A stretch of DNA of 64,000 bases, taken from NCBI GenBank assembly GCA_964500225.1, contig CAZCOA010000003.1, positions 62,001 through 126,000 of the forward strand. Reading direction: 5' to 3'. The notes beneath the pieces were generated by a model. That model did not search any database and was not told where the DNA came from. It worked only from the letters and a program-made list of their open reading frames with translations. Origin of the DNA: JAAYDY01 sp964500225 (GTDB lineage: Bacteria; Planctomycetota; Phycisphaerae; FEN-1346; JAACEH01). The position numbers and the translations under genes are program-made. Each line of letters starts with the position of its first letter. The stretch's first letter is position 1. Positions 1 to 7,669 of the stretch are shown piece after piece.

Positions 1-498
1 CGTGCTGCCGATGCGCCCGCAGCCGACGATGCCGAGGGTCTTGCCCTTCATCCGGAACACCGGCCGCACGACCGAGAAGTCCCATTGTCCCTTGGCGACG
101 CTGCGCTCCATGCTGAGGCGCTGTTCGGGCAGGTGCCGCACGGCTCCCAGGATGAGCATCAGCGTCTGCTCGGCCACCTCCTGCACGCAGTAATCGGGAA
201 TGTTGGCTACGCGGATGCCCGCGGCGGTGGCGGCCGCCGTGTCCACGTTGTCGTAGCCGATGCCGTGGCGGATGATGAGCCGCGCGCGGCTCAGGCGGCT
301 GATGACGCCCGACGTCATCCGCGCCATGTTCACGATGACGATCTCCGCGTCGCCGATCAGCTTCACCAGCTCGTCTTCCTTGGCGAATTTCGCCTGGTGA
401 GCCTCCCATTGAAAATCCAGGCCGCGCTTGCGTAGCTCCTGCTGTTCCCACTGGAAATCCGGTTCGAGATAATCCGTCACGACAATCTTCGTTGCCAC
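1..498 (-). CDS. D-2-hydroxyacid dehydrogenase, C-terminal part cut off by window edge
   Basis: The visible 166 codons are the N-terminal part of an NAD-dependent D-2-hydroxyacid dehydrogenase of the phosphoglycerate/glycerate dehydrogenase family. The substrate-binding lobe contains RHGIGYDNVD, followed by NIPDYCVQEVAEQT, and the Rossmann motif GIVGCGRIGS lies at the window edge. The catalytic Arg/Glu/His part is outside the window. The start is a GTG at 498, chosen because GGAG lies about 6 bases upstream and the protein begins directly with the first beta strand (ATKIVVTDYLEPDF). It follows a Gfo/Idh/MocA oxidoreductase on the same strand by 77 bases, so the two are probably co-transcribed. 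The substrate cannot be told from this fragment, and a sugar-acid or glyoxylate-type role is only a guess. Confidence 0.88.
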   Translation of the reverse strand, partial: MATKIVVTDYLEPDFQWEQQELRKRGLDFQWEAHQAKFAKEDELVKLIGDAEIVIVNMARMTSGVISRLSRARLIIRHGIGYDNVDTAAATAAGIRVANIPDYCVQEVAEQTLMLILGAVRHLPEQRLSMERSVAKGQWDFSVVRPVFRMKGKTLGIVGCGRIGST

Positions 499-575
499 GG
501 CTTTTCTCCAATCGACATGTAGGGCGGGGTCGCCGGCCCCGCGCGGATGCTGTGTCTAGGGCCCCCCCGGTGCGC

Positions 576-1640
576 TCACAGCCGGACGCGTCGCCCCGTG
601 GCGGCGCTGCGCAGGGCGGCCTCGGCCACGCGAGTCGCTCGAACGCCGTCGGCCACGGGAATGCTCACCTCGCGGCCCGTGCGGATCGCCTCGGCGAAGT
701 CTGCCAGGTAGTCCAGTCCCATCTGTCCGCAGTAGCCCGGCACCTGCGGCGTCGGTTCCTTGATGACCTGCACCTTCCGGTCGCCGACCGACGGATGCTC
801 GGTCACCAGCAGCACGTGGTGGTCGTCGCCGCCCCAGGACGGCGCCCAGTTGACCATGCCGATCGTGCCGCGAATCGAGACGAACAGGTCGCGGCCCTGC
901 GGAAACGACCGCGGCGCGCTGTAACTGATGTCCAGCAGCCCCGTGGCACCGTTGGCGTACTCCAGCACCGCGTAGGCGCAGTCCTCAATGGTCCGCTCGG
1001 GCTCGCCGCCGAATCGCGTTGTGCGGCCCTGGACCGCCACCACGTCCAGCCCCGTCCACCAGTGGAACAGGTCGATCCAGTGGACCCCCAGGTTCTGCAT
1101 CGGGCCGCCCGCCTGCGCGGCATCAAGCATCCATGGGGCGTGGTCGCGAACATACCGCCACGCGCCGCCGGCCGTCATACGGCCCTCGAAATGAATGATC
1201 TCACCGAGCAGCCCGTCGGCGATCCACTGCCGAATCCGCCGCGCCATTGGGTCAAACCGCCAGCAATAGCCGGTGGTCACTTTACGGTCGGTCCGGGCCG
1301 CCATGGCGGCAATCTGCCGCACCTGCTTGAGCGTGGCGCCCATGGGCTTTTCGACCAGGACGTGTTTACCGGCGGCCAGGGCCTGCTTCACGGCGGCCGG
1401 CATCTCGGCGTGCGGCAGGAAGATCAGGACCGCCTCCACGTCGTCGCGGGCGAGCATCGCGGCCGGATCGGTCGTCCCGGGCAGACCGAAGAACGCCTCC
1501 TCGCCGGCCAGGAACGCCGCGTCGGCGTCGCACAGACACACCGGGCGAAACTGCGGCAGATTCCGAAACAGCGGCCAGTACCAGCGCGGATGCTGGTGAT
1601 GCAGTCCCCAGATGGCCATGCCGATAGGTTGGACCGTCAC
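576..1640 (-). CDS. Gfo/Idh/MocA family oxidoreductase
   Basis: This 354-residue protein has the two-domain architecture of Gfo/Idh/MocA NAD(P)-dependent sugar dehydrogenases. The N-terminal Rossmann domain ends in the family hallmark GKHVLVEKPMG near residue 95, whose lysine takes part in catalysis. The C-terminal alpha/beta domain carries GVHWIDLFHWW near residue 185, matching the conserved Gxx(H/D)xxD region. Such enzymes oxidise or reduce cyclic sugars, inositols or their derivatives; the substrate is not evident here. No signal peptide is visible, so it is probably cytoplasmic. An internal Met eight codons in (MAIWG) is an alternative start. A promoter-like sequence lies about 150 bases upstream, and the downstream neighbour is a hydroxyacid dehydrogenase. 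Confidence 0.9.
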   Translation of the reverse strand: MTVQPIGMAIWGLHHQHPRWYWPLFRNLPQFRPVCLCDADAAFLAGEEAFFGLPGTTDPAAMLARDDVEAVLIFLPHAEMPAAVKQALAAGKHVLVEKPMGATLKQVRQIAAMAARTDRKVTTGYCWRFDPMARRIRQWIADGLLGEIIHFEGRMTAGGAWRYVRDHAPWMLDAAQAGGPMQNLGVHWIDLFHWWTGLDVVAVQGRTTRFGGEPERTIEDCAYAVLEYANGATGLLDISYSAPRSFPQGRDLFVSIRGTIGMVNWAPSWGGDDHHVLLVTEHPSVGDRKVQVIKEPTPQVPGYCGQMGLDYLADFAEAIRTGREVSIPVADGVRATRVAEAALRSAATGRRVRL

Positions 1641-2235
1641 GACGACCCCCTTGCCTCAGCCCCTGCGGCCGCAGACGCCGCGACCGGCCGATGACAGGCA
1701 CGCCGGCCGGCAGGGTGCATCCGCCGGACCCATGTGGCGAGCTCGTCAACGACACAGCGGCTCACCTCGTCCGCGCACGACACTGCGGCGAACGCGGCGC
1801 ATCGTACGTCACCCTCTGGTAGCCGTCAAGTTACGCAGCGGTTACTTACAATGAGGTTTTCCCCAGTGTAGAAGGCGGTTCTTTGGCAAGGGCGGCTCTG
1901 TCGGCTGCTGGGCAACAAGGGATCGTTACGGTGAGGACCAGGGAAATGCGGTATCGGTCCTTCGGCCGCGAGGCAGCCCGCAGCGGCGGGTGGGAGTAAT
2001 CCGCCGGGGAATCTCTCCCACGCCGCCTGACGGACCTTCCCCCAAGGGGCCGGTCGCCCTTGCTGCGAGCCTTCCCGCAATGTCCATGAGACCGTATGGC
2101 GTATCGAAGCCTGGGGCTATCCAGCGTTGGCCCCGTATGAATTCCTGGCGGGAGGAACCGCCTCGGAGAGAACCGCGACGGCCTCCCCCCGTCCATGTGT
2201 GCTCAGGTCTTCCCCAAAGACGGTGCGGCCGGACC
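1641..2235. other. Gene-free stretch with a strong imperfect inverted repeat
   Basis: I find no convincing gene in these roughly 595 bases. They hold a minus-strand promoter (1801-1829) and a long inverted repeat at 1985-2027, where GGCGG-GTGGGAG pairs with CTCCCAC-g-CCGCC around an 18-base loop. An outer GGTCC/GGACC pair (1956-1960 with 2032-2036) may close it. A second small GC hairpin lies at about 2112-2135. The open frames here have no recognisable domain. Confidence 0.4.
1801..1829 (-). promoter_or_regulatory. Sigma70-type promoter for the Gfo/Idh gene
   Basis: Read on the minus strand, TTGACG (1829-1824) and TACGAT (1806-1801) are separated by exactly 17 bases. Transcription would start near 1794, giving a leader of about 150 bases before the oxidoreductase. 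Confidence 0.5.
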
Positions 2236-2412
2236 TCAGCCGGCCATCTCACGGGAGTCGCCCGTGAGCGAATAGGTGTGCGTATCGAAGACCTCGTTGT
2301 TGTGGCGTCGGCACTTGCGACAGAACCGATGGGCCGCATCCGTCCACATCATTTTGCCGCATCTCAGGCAGCGGAGGTTCTTCTTTTCCAGCGGTCTTAC
2401 TCTGAGTCGCAT
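2236..2412 (-). CDS. Small zinc-ribbon protein, 58 residues
   Basis: This short frame encodes a basic 58-residue protein with two CxxC pairs, RCLRCGK near residue 15 and FCRKCRR near residue 31, a typical minimal zinc ribbon. Its ATG lies only 4 bases after the stop of the upstream zinc-ribbon gene and is preceded by AAGGGGGT at good spacing, so it looks like a real, translationally linked second cistron. No specific family is recognised. Small zinc ribbons of this kind bind nucleic acid or ribosomes, or are accessory genes of mobile DNA; which applies here cannot be told. The existence of the gene is well supported by the start signal and cysteine pattern, the function not at all. Confidence 0.6.
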   Translation of the reverse strand: MRLRVRPLEKKNLRCLRCGKMMWTDAAHRFCRKCRRHNNEVFDTHTYSLTGDSREMAG

Positions 2413-2416
2413 GGTC

Positions 2417-2677
2417 TTACCCCCTTGTCATGGAAATGTGGTGGTTCAGATGGCCGACCGATCTATCGTTGAGCCAGCCGTCCAGGGACGACTGGGTAAT
2501 CTGCGTCAGCACGGCCTCGACCTCGACCGCGGGCACCGGCACCAGCCACGACGTGCCGCACGACTTGTTCGGGCACTTCCACCACCGCGACAGGTGCCCG
2601 CACGAAGCCACCGTTTCTCCGGCTTCCATCGGGGTGCCGCATTCCGGACAAATGTGCCGATCTTGGCGCTCGTTCAT
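2417..2677 (-). CDS. Zinc-ribbon protein, 86 residues
   Basis: The protein starts MNERQDRHICPECG and has one CxxC pair (CPECG), a lone Cys-His (SCGHLSRWW) and a second CPNKSC pair, suggesting one or two zinc knuckles in the first 45 residues; the C-terminal half has no recognised fold. The start at 2677 is chosen over a frame extension five codons longer because a strong GGAGG lies 5 bases before it. The gene lies just downstream of an intrinsic terminator with no clear promoter between, so its expression may depend on read-through. It forms a two-gene unit with the 58-residue zinc-ribbon gene. The function is unknown. Confidence 0.6.
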   Translation of the reverse strand: MNERQDRHICPECGTPMEAGETVASCGHLSRWWKCPNKSCGTSWLVPVPAVEVEAVLTQITQSSLDGWLNDRSVGHLNHHISMTRG

Positions 2678-2705
2678 GGTTGCCTCCGGCAACTGTGACC
2701 ATGGG

Positions 2706-2754
2706 CAAAAAAACGGAGCCTTTCCGACAGACTGTGCTGTCAGAAAGGCTCCGT
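2706..2754 (-). terminator. Strong intrinsic terminator (possible attenuator)
   Basis: An 18-bp stem with one mismatch (2754-2737 pairing with 2730-2713) has a hexaloop and is followed on the minus strand by seven U residues. It can end transcripts from the kinase/ANTAR operon. It also sits 29 bases before the start of the zinc-ribbon gene, where it could act as an attenuator. Confidence 0.85.
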
Positions 2755-2778
2755 CGCCTTGTTACGCCTGATGGGCGC

Positions 2779-2801
2779 CCGTCATCGGGGCCCTATGACG
2801 G
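2779..2801 (-). promoter_or_regulatory. Leader hairpin upstream of the terminator
   Basis: A 7-bp perfect stem, CCGTCAT/ATGACGG, with a 9-base GC-rich loop lies 25 bases before the terminator hairpin on the minus strand. Together they give a hairpin-terminator tandem in the leader of the zinc-ribbon genes. Confidence 0.45.
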
Positions 2802-2829
2802 ATCGGCCCTCGTCGGCCAATCCATCTGA

Positions 2830-2859
2830 ATAGTACATCGGAAGAACGGTCCGAGCCAA
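2830..2859 (-). promoter_or_regulatory. Possible promoter for the zinc-ribbon leader
   Basis: On the minus strand TTGGCT (2859-2854) and TACTAT (2835-2830) are 18 bases apart. This is a moderate match. It would give a 146-base leader containing both hairpins. Confidence 0.35.
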
Positions 2860-2931
2860 GAAGAAATCGGAAAAAATCCGCGTTTTTTCCCTAACTCGTT
2901 TGCGGACCGTGTGTTGCCGCCGTGCGCGGGG

Positions 2932-3543
2932 TCACAAAAAATCGGCCGCGTCCAGGATGCTGCGGGCGACGTCCCGCATGGGCCTGGACTGTTTCTGGCT
3001 CTGAGTCCGCATGACATCGTAGGCCTGCTGCTCGGTGAGTCCTTTCTTCTGCATGAGGACGCCTTTGGCCTTCTCGACCAGCTTGCGCGTCTCCAGGGCG
3101 TCGCGAAGGGTCTCGTTCTCTTGGCGCAGCCGCTGGAACTCGGCAAACCGGCTGCGCGCCAGGGTCATAACACTGAGCAACTGACGCGCGACGATCGGCT
3201 TGACCAGGTAGCCGAAAACATGCGACTGGACGGCCTCCTGGAGATATTTGTCGTCGGTGAAGGCGGTGGTGACGATGACGGGGCAGGGCCGTCGCTCCAT
3301 GATTTCGCGCGACGCGGCCAGGCCGTCCATGCCTGGGCCGAGCTTGATATCCATCAGGACCAGGTCCGGTTGGAGGCGCTCCAGCTCGGCCAGGGCGGCC
3401 TCGGCCGTGGCGAACAGGTGGACGTCGGCCTTCAGTTCGCGGCTCAGGATACGCTGGAGCCCCATGGCCACCAGGGATTCGTCCTCGACGACGAAAATGC
3501 ACTGGGCCGGTTCGATCGGCGTGGCGGACGGCTGTTCGGTCAT
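2932..3543 (-). CDS. Response regulator with ANTAR RNA-binding output domain
   Basis: This 203-residue regulator has an N-terminal receiver domain with acidic residues VVEDES, phosphoacceptor Asp near residue 65 (LVLMDIKLG) and the conserved Lys in YLVKP. A short coiled linker follows (RLRQENETLRDALETRK), then a C-terminal ANTAR domain of about 55 residues with KAKGVLMQKKGLTEQQAY. ANTAR proteins bind paired RNA hairpins and prevent termination when phosphorylated. The ATG at 3543 overlaps the kinase stop as ATGA and has GGGAGGA at good spacing, so translation is coupled to the kinase. The target is not known, but hairpins and a terminator lie directly downstream of this operon. Confidence 0.93.
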   Translation of the reverse strand: MTEQPSATPIEPAQCIFVVEDESLVAMGLQRILSRELKADVHLFATAEAALAELERLQPDLVLMDIKLGPGMDGLAASREIMERRPCPVIVTTAFTDDKYLQEAVQSHVFGYLVKPIVARQLLSVMTLARSRFAEFQRLRQENETLRDALETRKLVEKAKGVLMQKKGLTEQQAYDVMRTQSQKQSRPMRDVARSILDAADFL

Positions 3544-5393
3544 GACAGTCCTCCCGGCGCGAAAATGATCTGCGCCCGGCATCCCTCGGGGCCGCTGTGC
3601 AACTCGAAACGGCCGCCCAGGTCGTGTTCCACGAGTTGACGGATCAGCGCCAGGCCGGTGCCCTCGCGGTCGCCGTCGGGGCGCCCGATGCCGTTGTCGG
3701 CAACACGGACGACGACGTGGCCGGGGATGTCCGCCGGCTGAACGTCGATGGTGATGCGGCCGTGGTCGCGGCCGTCGAAGGCGTGCAGGATGGCGTTGGA
3801 CATTAGCTCGTTGACCGCGATGGCCAGGGCGGTAGCGCGTTTACTGGACAGTTCGAGGTTGCGGCCCGTGACGCCGATTTCAACGTGCAGGCCCCGGTCG
3901 CCCAGGTAGGTGGCCTTGGCCAGTTCGGCCAGGCCCTTCAGCAGCCCCATCAACGGCACGTCGCTGGCCGCCTCGGTGGTCAGCAGGCGATGGACCATCG
4001 CGGCGGCGCGGATGCGCGACATGCAGCGGTCCAGGGCCTCGGCGCCGTCGGGACCCACGTGGTCGCGTTCCAGCTCCAGCAGCGCGATCAGCGACTGGAG
4101 GTTGTTGCGGATGCGGTGATGCGCCTCGCGCACCAATGTTTCCATCTGGTCGGCCCGGCGGACCAGTTCGGCCTGCATGCGGTATTGGGCGCTGACGTCG
4201 CGGGCAATGGCGATCAGGGCCGGCTGCCCCGCTTGCTCCAGCGACGCCACACGCACCGACACCGGAAACGTCGAGCGGTCCTTGCGGCGGAAGGTCGTAT
4301 CAAATGCCGCCGAAGCCTGACCGGACGTCAACAGTCTCAGTTCGCTGCGGCGCGACTCGTGCTGGAATCCGAGATCCAGGTCCGCGATGTTCATCCGCGT
4401 CAGTTCGGCATGACTGTAGCCCGTGGCATCGCAGGCGCGGCGGTTGGCCTCGATGATGCGGCCGTCGTAGTCGTGCAGGAAGATCATGTCGGCGGCGTGT
4501 TCGATGAGGTTGCGGTACTTGGCCTCGGATTGCCGGGTGGCTTCCTGGCTCTCGCGGAGCGTGTGGAACAGGACGCCGTAGGGCTTGGTCAGCCCGGTCT
4601 CGATGAGGGCTTTATAGACCATGTAGAAGGAGAGCAGCTTGAGCAGGTGCCCGAGCATGTTGGGCAGGCCGTAGGGGTCGCCGTACACGGTGAAGAGGAC
4701 CTCGGCGTTGATCGTCGCCAGCAGGGCCAGCAGGAGCCGCCGGATCACCGTGCGGTCGAAATGCTGTTTTCGCCGCAGGAGCAGAATGCCCGCCAGCACC
4801 AGCAGGACGCAGATGACGTACTCGGCGGCGATCTTGAAGGGGGTGAGCCGGCCCGCGGCGTCGTCGAAGCAGACCGGGAACACGTCCAGAACGAACACGG
4901 TGGCCAGCGCGGCCGCCGTGACGAGCGCATAGACGGTCAGCAGCGCGCCGGCCCGGATGCGTCGCCCCAGCAGCAACGGCGCCGCCACCAGCGACACGGC
5001 CTCCAGCCCGCGAGCGATGACCCAGAGCTGCGTTGCCAGGTTGCTGCCGGCGGTGCGGAATACCCCCATGCCGCTGTAGGCCAGCGCGTGCAGCAGGTCC
5101 AGTGCGGCTACGAACAGATACGCGATTCCGATGACCAACAAGTAGTTGTTGCGGAGAAACTCGCGGGCGTTCCAGAAAACCAGGAACAGCGACACGCCGA
5201 TGGCCGCCGACGTCATCTCGGCCAAGCTGTGAAACAGGAGGTAGTGCCGCTCGGCCATGGCGTGGTACTGATCGCGGAACACCACCGCCAGCACGGCGAC
5301 GACGACGGCCAGCGCGACCGGCGCCGCCGAGACGACGATCTTGCGAAATTGGACAGATGCCTGGGCCATAGACCTCGCCGCGGGTCGTGCCAT
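3540..5393 (-). CDS. Sensor histidine kinase, MASE3-PAS-HisKA_2-HATPase
   Basis: This protein of about 617 residues begins with seven or eight hydrophobic segments forming a MASE3 membrane sensor, recognisable from ALDLLHALAYSGMGVF near residue 105. A PAS domain follows (about 290-400, FLHDYDGRIIEANRRACDATG), then a HisKA_2-type dimerisation domain with the phosphorylated histidine near residue 425 (REAHHRIRNNLQSL), then an ATPase domain with N box VNELMSNAILHA and G boxes VADNGIGRP and GTGLAL. It should phosphorylate the ANTAR regulator whose start overlaps its stop. A promoter whose -10 ends at 5407 would exclude the GTG at 5405, so the ATG at 5393 is preferred; the ATG at 5369 with GAGG nearby is also possible. 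The signal sensed is unknown. Confidence 0.92.
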   Translation of the reverse strand: MARPAARSMAQASVQFRKIVVSAAPVALAVVVAVLAVVFRDQYHAMAERHYLLFHSLAEMTSAAIGVSLFLVFWNAREFLRNNYLLVIGIAYLFVAALDLLHALAYSGMGVFRTAGSNLATQLWVIARGLEAVSLVAAPLLLGRRIRAGALLTVYALVTAAALATVFVLDVFPVCFDDAAGRLTPFKIAAEYVICVLLVLAGILLLRRKQHFDRTVIRRLLLALLATINAEVLFTVYGDPYGLPNMLGHLLKLLSFYMVYKALIETGLTKPYGVLFHTLRESQEATRQSEAKYRNLIEHAADMIFLHDYDGRIIEANRRACDATGYSHAELTRMNIADLDLGFQHESRRSELRLLTSGQASAAFDTTFRRKDRSTFPVSVRVASLEQAGQPALIAIARDVSAQYRMQAELVRRADQMETLVREAHHRIRNNLQSLIALLELERDHVGPDGAEALDRCMSRIRAAAMVHRLLTTEAASDVPLMGLLKGLAELAKATYLGDRGLHVEIGVTGRNLELSSKRATALAIAVNELMSNAILHAFDGRDHGRITIDVQPADIPGHVVVRVADNGIGRPDGDREGTGLALIRQLVEHDLGGRFELHSGPEGCRAQIIFAPGGLS

Positions 5394-5406
5394 GTTCGCG
5401 ACCACA

Positions 5407-5434
5407 AGACTACCATGTCCGCTCGGAAAGACAA
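5407..5434 (-). promoter_or_regulatory. Promoter of the kinase-ANTAR operon
   Basis: On the minus strand TTGTCT (5434-5429) and TAGTCT (5412-5407) are 16 bases apart. Transcription would start near 5400, leaving only a very short leader before the ATG at 5393. Confidence 0.5.
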
Positions 5435-5585
5435 CCTCATTTCGCCCGCGTCGGGTCCGTTACGCGACCTGCACGCGACACGCTGCGCGAGGAGATCGGG
5501 CGCAACGACGGGGCGGCCGGTCCGAGTCGGATCTCGGAGGCGAGCCGCCCCTGACGATATCACGGCCCCGGCGCCGGCCGAGCAC

Positions 5586-6158
5586 TCACCAGTTCTCCGC
5601 CAGCAATTCGAAGTGCGCCTGCGGATGGGCGCAGGCCGGGCACAGGTCGGGGGCCTCGGCACCGGTGTGCACGTAGCCGCAGTTCAGGCACCGCCAGACG
5701 ACGGGCTTGTTTTTCTTGAACACGGTGCCGTTGGTGATATTGGCCAGGAGGCCGAGGAACCTTTTCTCGTGCTGTTTCTCGGCGATGGCGATGGCTTCCA
5801 TGGCCTTGGCGATGTCCTCAAAGCCTTCCTCGCGGGCCACCTTGGCGAACGACGGGTACATATCGGTCCACTCGTGGTGCTCGCCGGCGGCCGCGGCCTG
5901 GAGGTTCTCGGCCGTCGAGCCGATGACGCCCGCCGGATACGCCGCCGTGATTTCCACGTCGCCGCCCTTCATGAACTTGAAGAGCCGCTTGGCGTGCTCC
6001 TTCTCCTGGTTGGCCGTCTCTTCGAAGATGTTGGCGATCTGGACGTAGCCGGCCTTGCGGGCCTGGCTGGAGGCGTACGAGTAGCGGTTGCGGGCCTGCG
6101 ACTCGCCGGCAAACGCAATCAGAAGGTTCTTCTCGGTCCTGGATCCCTTGAGGTTCAT
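5586..6158 (-). CDS. rbr: Rubrerythrin
   Basis: This 190-residue protein is a classical rubrerythrin, which reduces hydrogen peroxide in the cytoplasm of anaerobes using electrons from rubredoxin or NADH systems. The N-terminal ferritin-like four-helix domain carries the diiron ligands in FAGESQARNRYSYAS, EETANQEKEHAKR and AIAEKQHEKRF. The C-terminal rubredoxin-like domain has the Fe(Cys)4 motif CLNCGYVH and CPACAHPQ near residues 155-175. The length is normal. The ATG at 6158 follows AGGAGC. It is transcribed alone from a good promoter about 110 bases upstream, divergent from ribBA. It suggests oxidative-stress defence in an organism that also has an anaerobic ribonucleotide reductase. Confidence 0.96.
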   Translation of the reverse strand: MNLKGSRTEKNLLIAFAGESQARNRYSYASSQARKAGYVQIANIFEETANQEKEHAKRLFKFMKGGDVEITAAYPAGVIGSTAENLQAAAAGEHHEWTDMYPSFAKVAREEGFEDIAKAMEAIAIAEKQHEKRFLGLLANITNGTVFKKNKPVVWRCLNCGYVHTGAEAPDLCPACAHPQAHFELLAENW

Positions 6159-6274
6159 AGTGCTCCTGCCTTTCTCTGCACGGTTCGGTCTTGCCGCATG
6201 TCTGCGTCCGCCGGACAGGCAACGCCCCGCCCGGCGACAGCGTCCGACGCCACGCCGCGTGACACGGAAACCAT

Positions 6275-6303
6275 ACTATCGCCGCAAGCCCGTTGGCTGT
6301 CAA
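6275..6303 (-). promoter_or_regulatory. Promoter of rubrerythrin
   Basis: TTGACA (6303-6298) and GATAGT (6280-6275) on the minus strand are separated by 17 bases. Transcription would start near 6268, giving a leader of about 110 bases. No palindromic operator was obvious. Confidence 0.6.
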
Positions 6304-6358
6304 CCCTTGGTGCGGTGGCGGGTTAACCGTTGTCCAGCTACCGCCAAAGCTCTCGGAG

Positions 6359-6387
6359 TTGTCCGCGGGGCGGGAATGCGGTATACT
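6359..6387 (+). promoter_or_regulatory. Promoter of ribBA, giving a leaderless mRNA
   Basis: TTGTCC (6359-6364) and TATACT (6382-6387) are exactly 17 bases apart. The A of the ribBA ATG (6395) is the eighth base after the -10 box, the expected transcription start. No Shine-Dalgarno is present. Confidence 0.6.
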
Positions 6388-6394
6388 TAACGGC

Positions 6395-7621
6395 ATGGAC
6401 ACGGGATTTGCCAGTATTGAGGAGGCCCTGGCGGCACTGAGGGCCGGACAGATGGTCGTCCTGGTGGACGACGAGAACCGCGAGAACGAGGGCGACCTGG
6501 TCTGTGCGGCCGAGCTGGTGACGCCGGAGATCATCAATTTCATGGCGTCGCGGGGGCGCGGGCTGATCTGTGTGGCCATCACGAACGAGCACGCGAACCG
6601 ACTGGCCCTGCCGCCGCAGGCCCCGGAGAACACGTCGCCGTTCGGGACGGCGTTCACGGTCAGCGTGGACGCCCGACGCGGTATTTCGACGGGCATCAGC
6701 GCGGGCGACCGGGCTCACACGATCCAGACGATGATGCGCGAGGACTGCCGGCCGGACGACCTGGCCCGGCCGGGTCACGTCTTCCCGCTGCGGGCCCGCG
6801 ATGGCGGCGTCCTGGTCCGCACGGGGCAGACCGAGGGCAGCGTGGATCTGGCCCGGATGGCAGGTCTGAAGCCTGCGGCCGTCATCTGCGAGATCATGAA
6901 CGACGACGGCACGATGGCCCGTGTGCCCGAGTTGAAGGTGTTCTGTGCCCGGTACGGGCTGAAGCTGATCAGCGTGGCGGACATCATCCGCTATCGTCGG
7001 CGCACGGAGCGGCTCGTGAAGCGCGTGGCCGAGAGCCCGCTGCCGACGCGCGACGGTCAGTGGACGATGATTGCATACGAGAGCCTGGTGGATCCCCTGC
7101 CGCACGTGGCCCTGGTCATGGGCGACGTGAGGACGGCGGATCGGCCGGAGGCGGATCCGGTGTTGGTGCGGATGCACTCGGAATGCCTGACGGGGGACGT
7201 GTTCGGCAGTCTGAAGTGCGACTGCGGGCAGCAGCTTCAGATGGCAATGCAGATGATCGGCCGCGAGGGCCGCGGGGCCGTCGTGTATATGCGCCAGGAG
7301 GGCCGCGGGATCGGCCTCGTCAATAAGGTCCACGCCTACCGGCTCCAGGCCGAGAAGGGGCTCGACACCGTCGAGGCGAACGTGGCGCTGGGGTTTCCGC
7401 CCGATCTGCGGGATTACGGCATCGGGGCGCAGATTCTGGCGGACCTGGGCATTACGCGGTTGCGTCTGCTGACGAACAATGATCAGAAGATCATCGGGCT
7501 GGAGGGGTACGGACTGGAAATCGTGAGCCGCATGCCCCTGGTCGCCCAGCCGACGCAGGAAAACCTGGATTATCTGCGAACCAAAAAAGAGAAGATGGGA
7601 CACCGGCTGGACGGCCTGTAA
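6395..7621 (+). CDS. ribBA: Bifunctional 3,4-dihydroxy-2-butanone-4-phosphate synthase / GTP cyclohydrolase II
   Basis: This 408-residue protein performs both entry steps of riboflavin synthesis. The N-terminal RibB half (about 1-200) turns ribulose 5-phosphate into dihydroxybutanone phosphate and shows the acidic loop VDDENRENEGDL near residue 24 and the later RPGHVFPL. The C-terminal RibA half opens the GTP ring and has the zinc site HSECLTGDVFGSLKCDC and the motif RQEGRGIGL. The start at 6395 is chosen because the frame upstream is not conserved and a -10 box ends 7 bases before it. No ribosome-binding site or FMN riboswitch is visible. It is a single gene followed by an intrinsic terminator; other rib genes are not in the window. 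Confidence 0.97.
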   Translation: MDTGFASIEEALAALRAGQMVVLVDDENRENEGDLVCAAELVTPEIINFMASRGRGLICVAITNEHANRLALPPQAPENTSPFGTAFTVSVDARRGISTGISAGDRAHTIQTMMREDCRPDDLARPGHVFPLRARDGGVLVRTGQTEGSVDLARMAGLKPAAVICEIMNDDGTMARVPELKVFCARYGLKLISVADIIRYRRRTERLVKRVAESPLPTRDGQWTMIAYESLVDPLPHVALVMGDVRTADRPEADPVLVRMHSECLTGDVFGSLKCDCGQQLQMAMQMIGREGRGAVVYMRQEGRGIGLVNKVHAYRLQAEKGLDTVEANVALGFPPDLRDYGIGAQILADLGITRLRLLTNNDQKIIGLEGYGLEIVSRMPLVAQPTQENLDYLRTKKEKMGHRLDGL

Positions 7622-7645
7622 TGTCGGGATAACATTCCCTCGGAG

Positions 7646-7669
7646 AAGCCGCCAGGGCGGTTTATTTTT
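7646..7669 (+). terminator. Intrinsic terminator of ribBA
   Basis: A short hairpin, AAGCCGC/GCGGTTT with a 4-base loop, runs into the tract TTTATTTTT. It lies 25 bases after the ribBA stop. Confidence 0.65.

Noticed and set aside
1926..2339. Minus-strand frame with a stretch resembling sulfatase-modifying enzymes (TPYGLMDIAG)
   Set aside because: The resemblance covers about ten residues, the motif order does not fit that family, and the frame runs into the zinc-ribbon gene.
2713..2801. Canonical ANTAR double-hairpin target
   Set aside because: The terminator has a hexaloop, but neither loop has A at position 1 with G at position 4, so it is kept only as a hypothesis.
3885..6326. Long plus-strand open frame (813 codons) over the kinase and rubrerythrin genes
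   Set aside because: It lies antisense to two clear genes, is rich in Gln, Arg, His and Val as expected of a GC-driven shadow frame, and has no domain.
6159..6394. Possible FMN riboswitch before ribBA
   Set aside because: The conserved FMN-element motifs are absent and the gap is filled by two divergent promoters.
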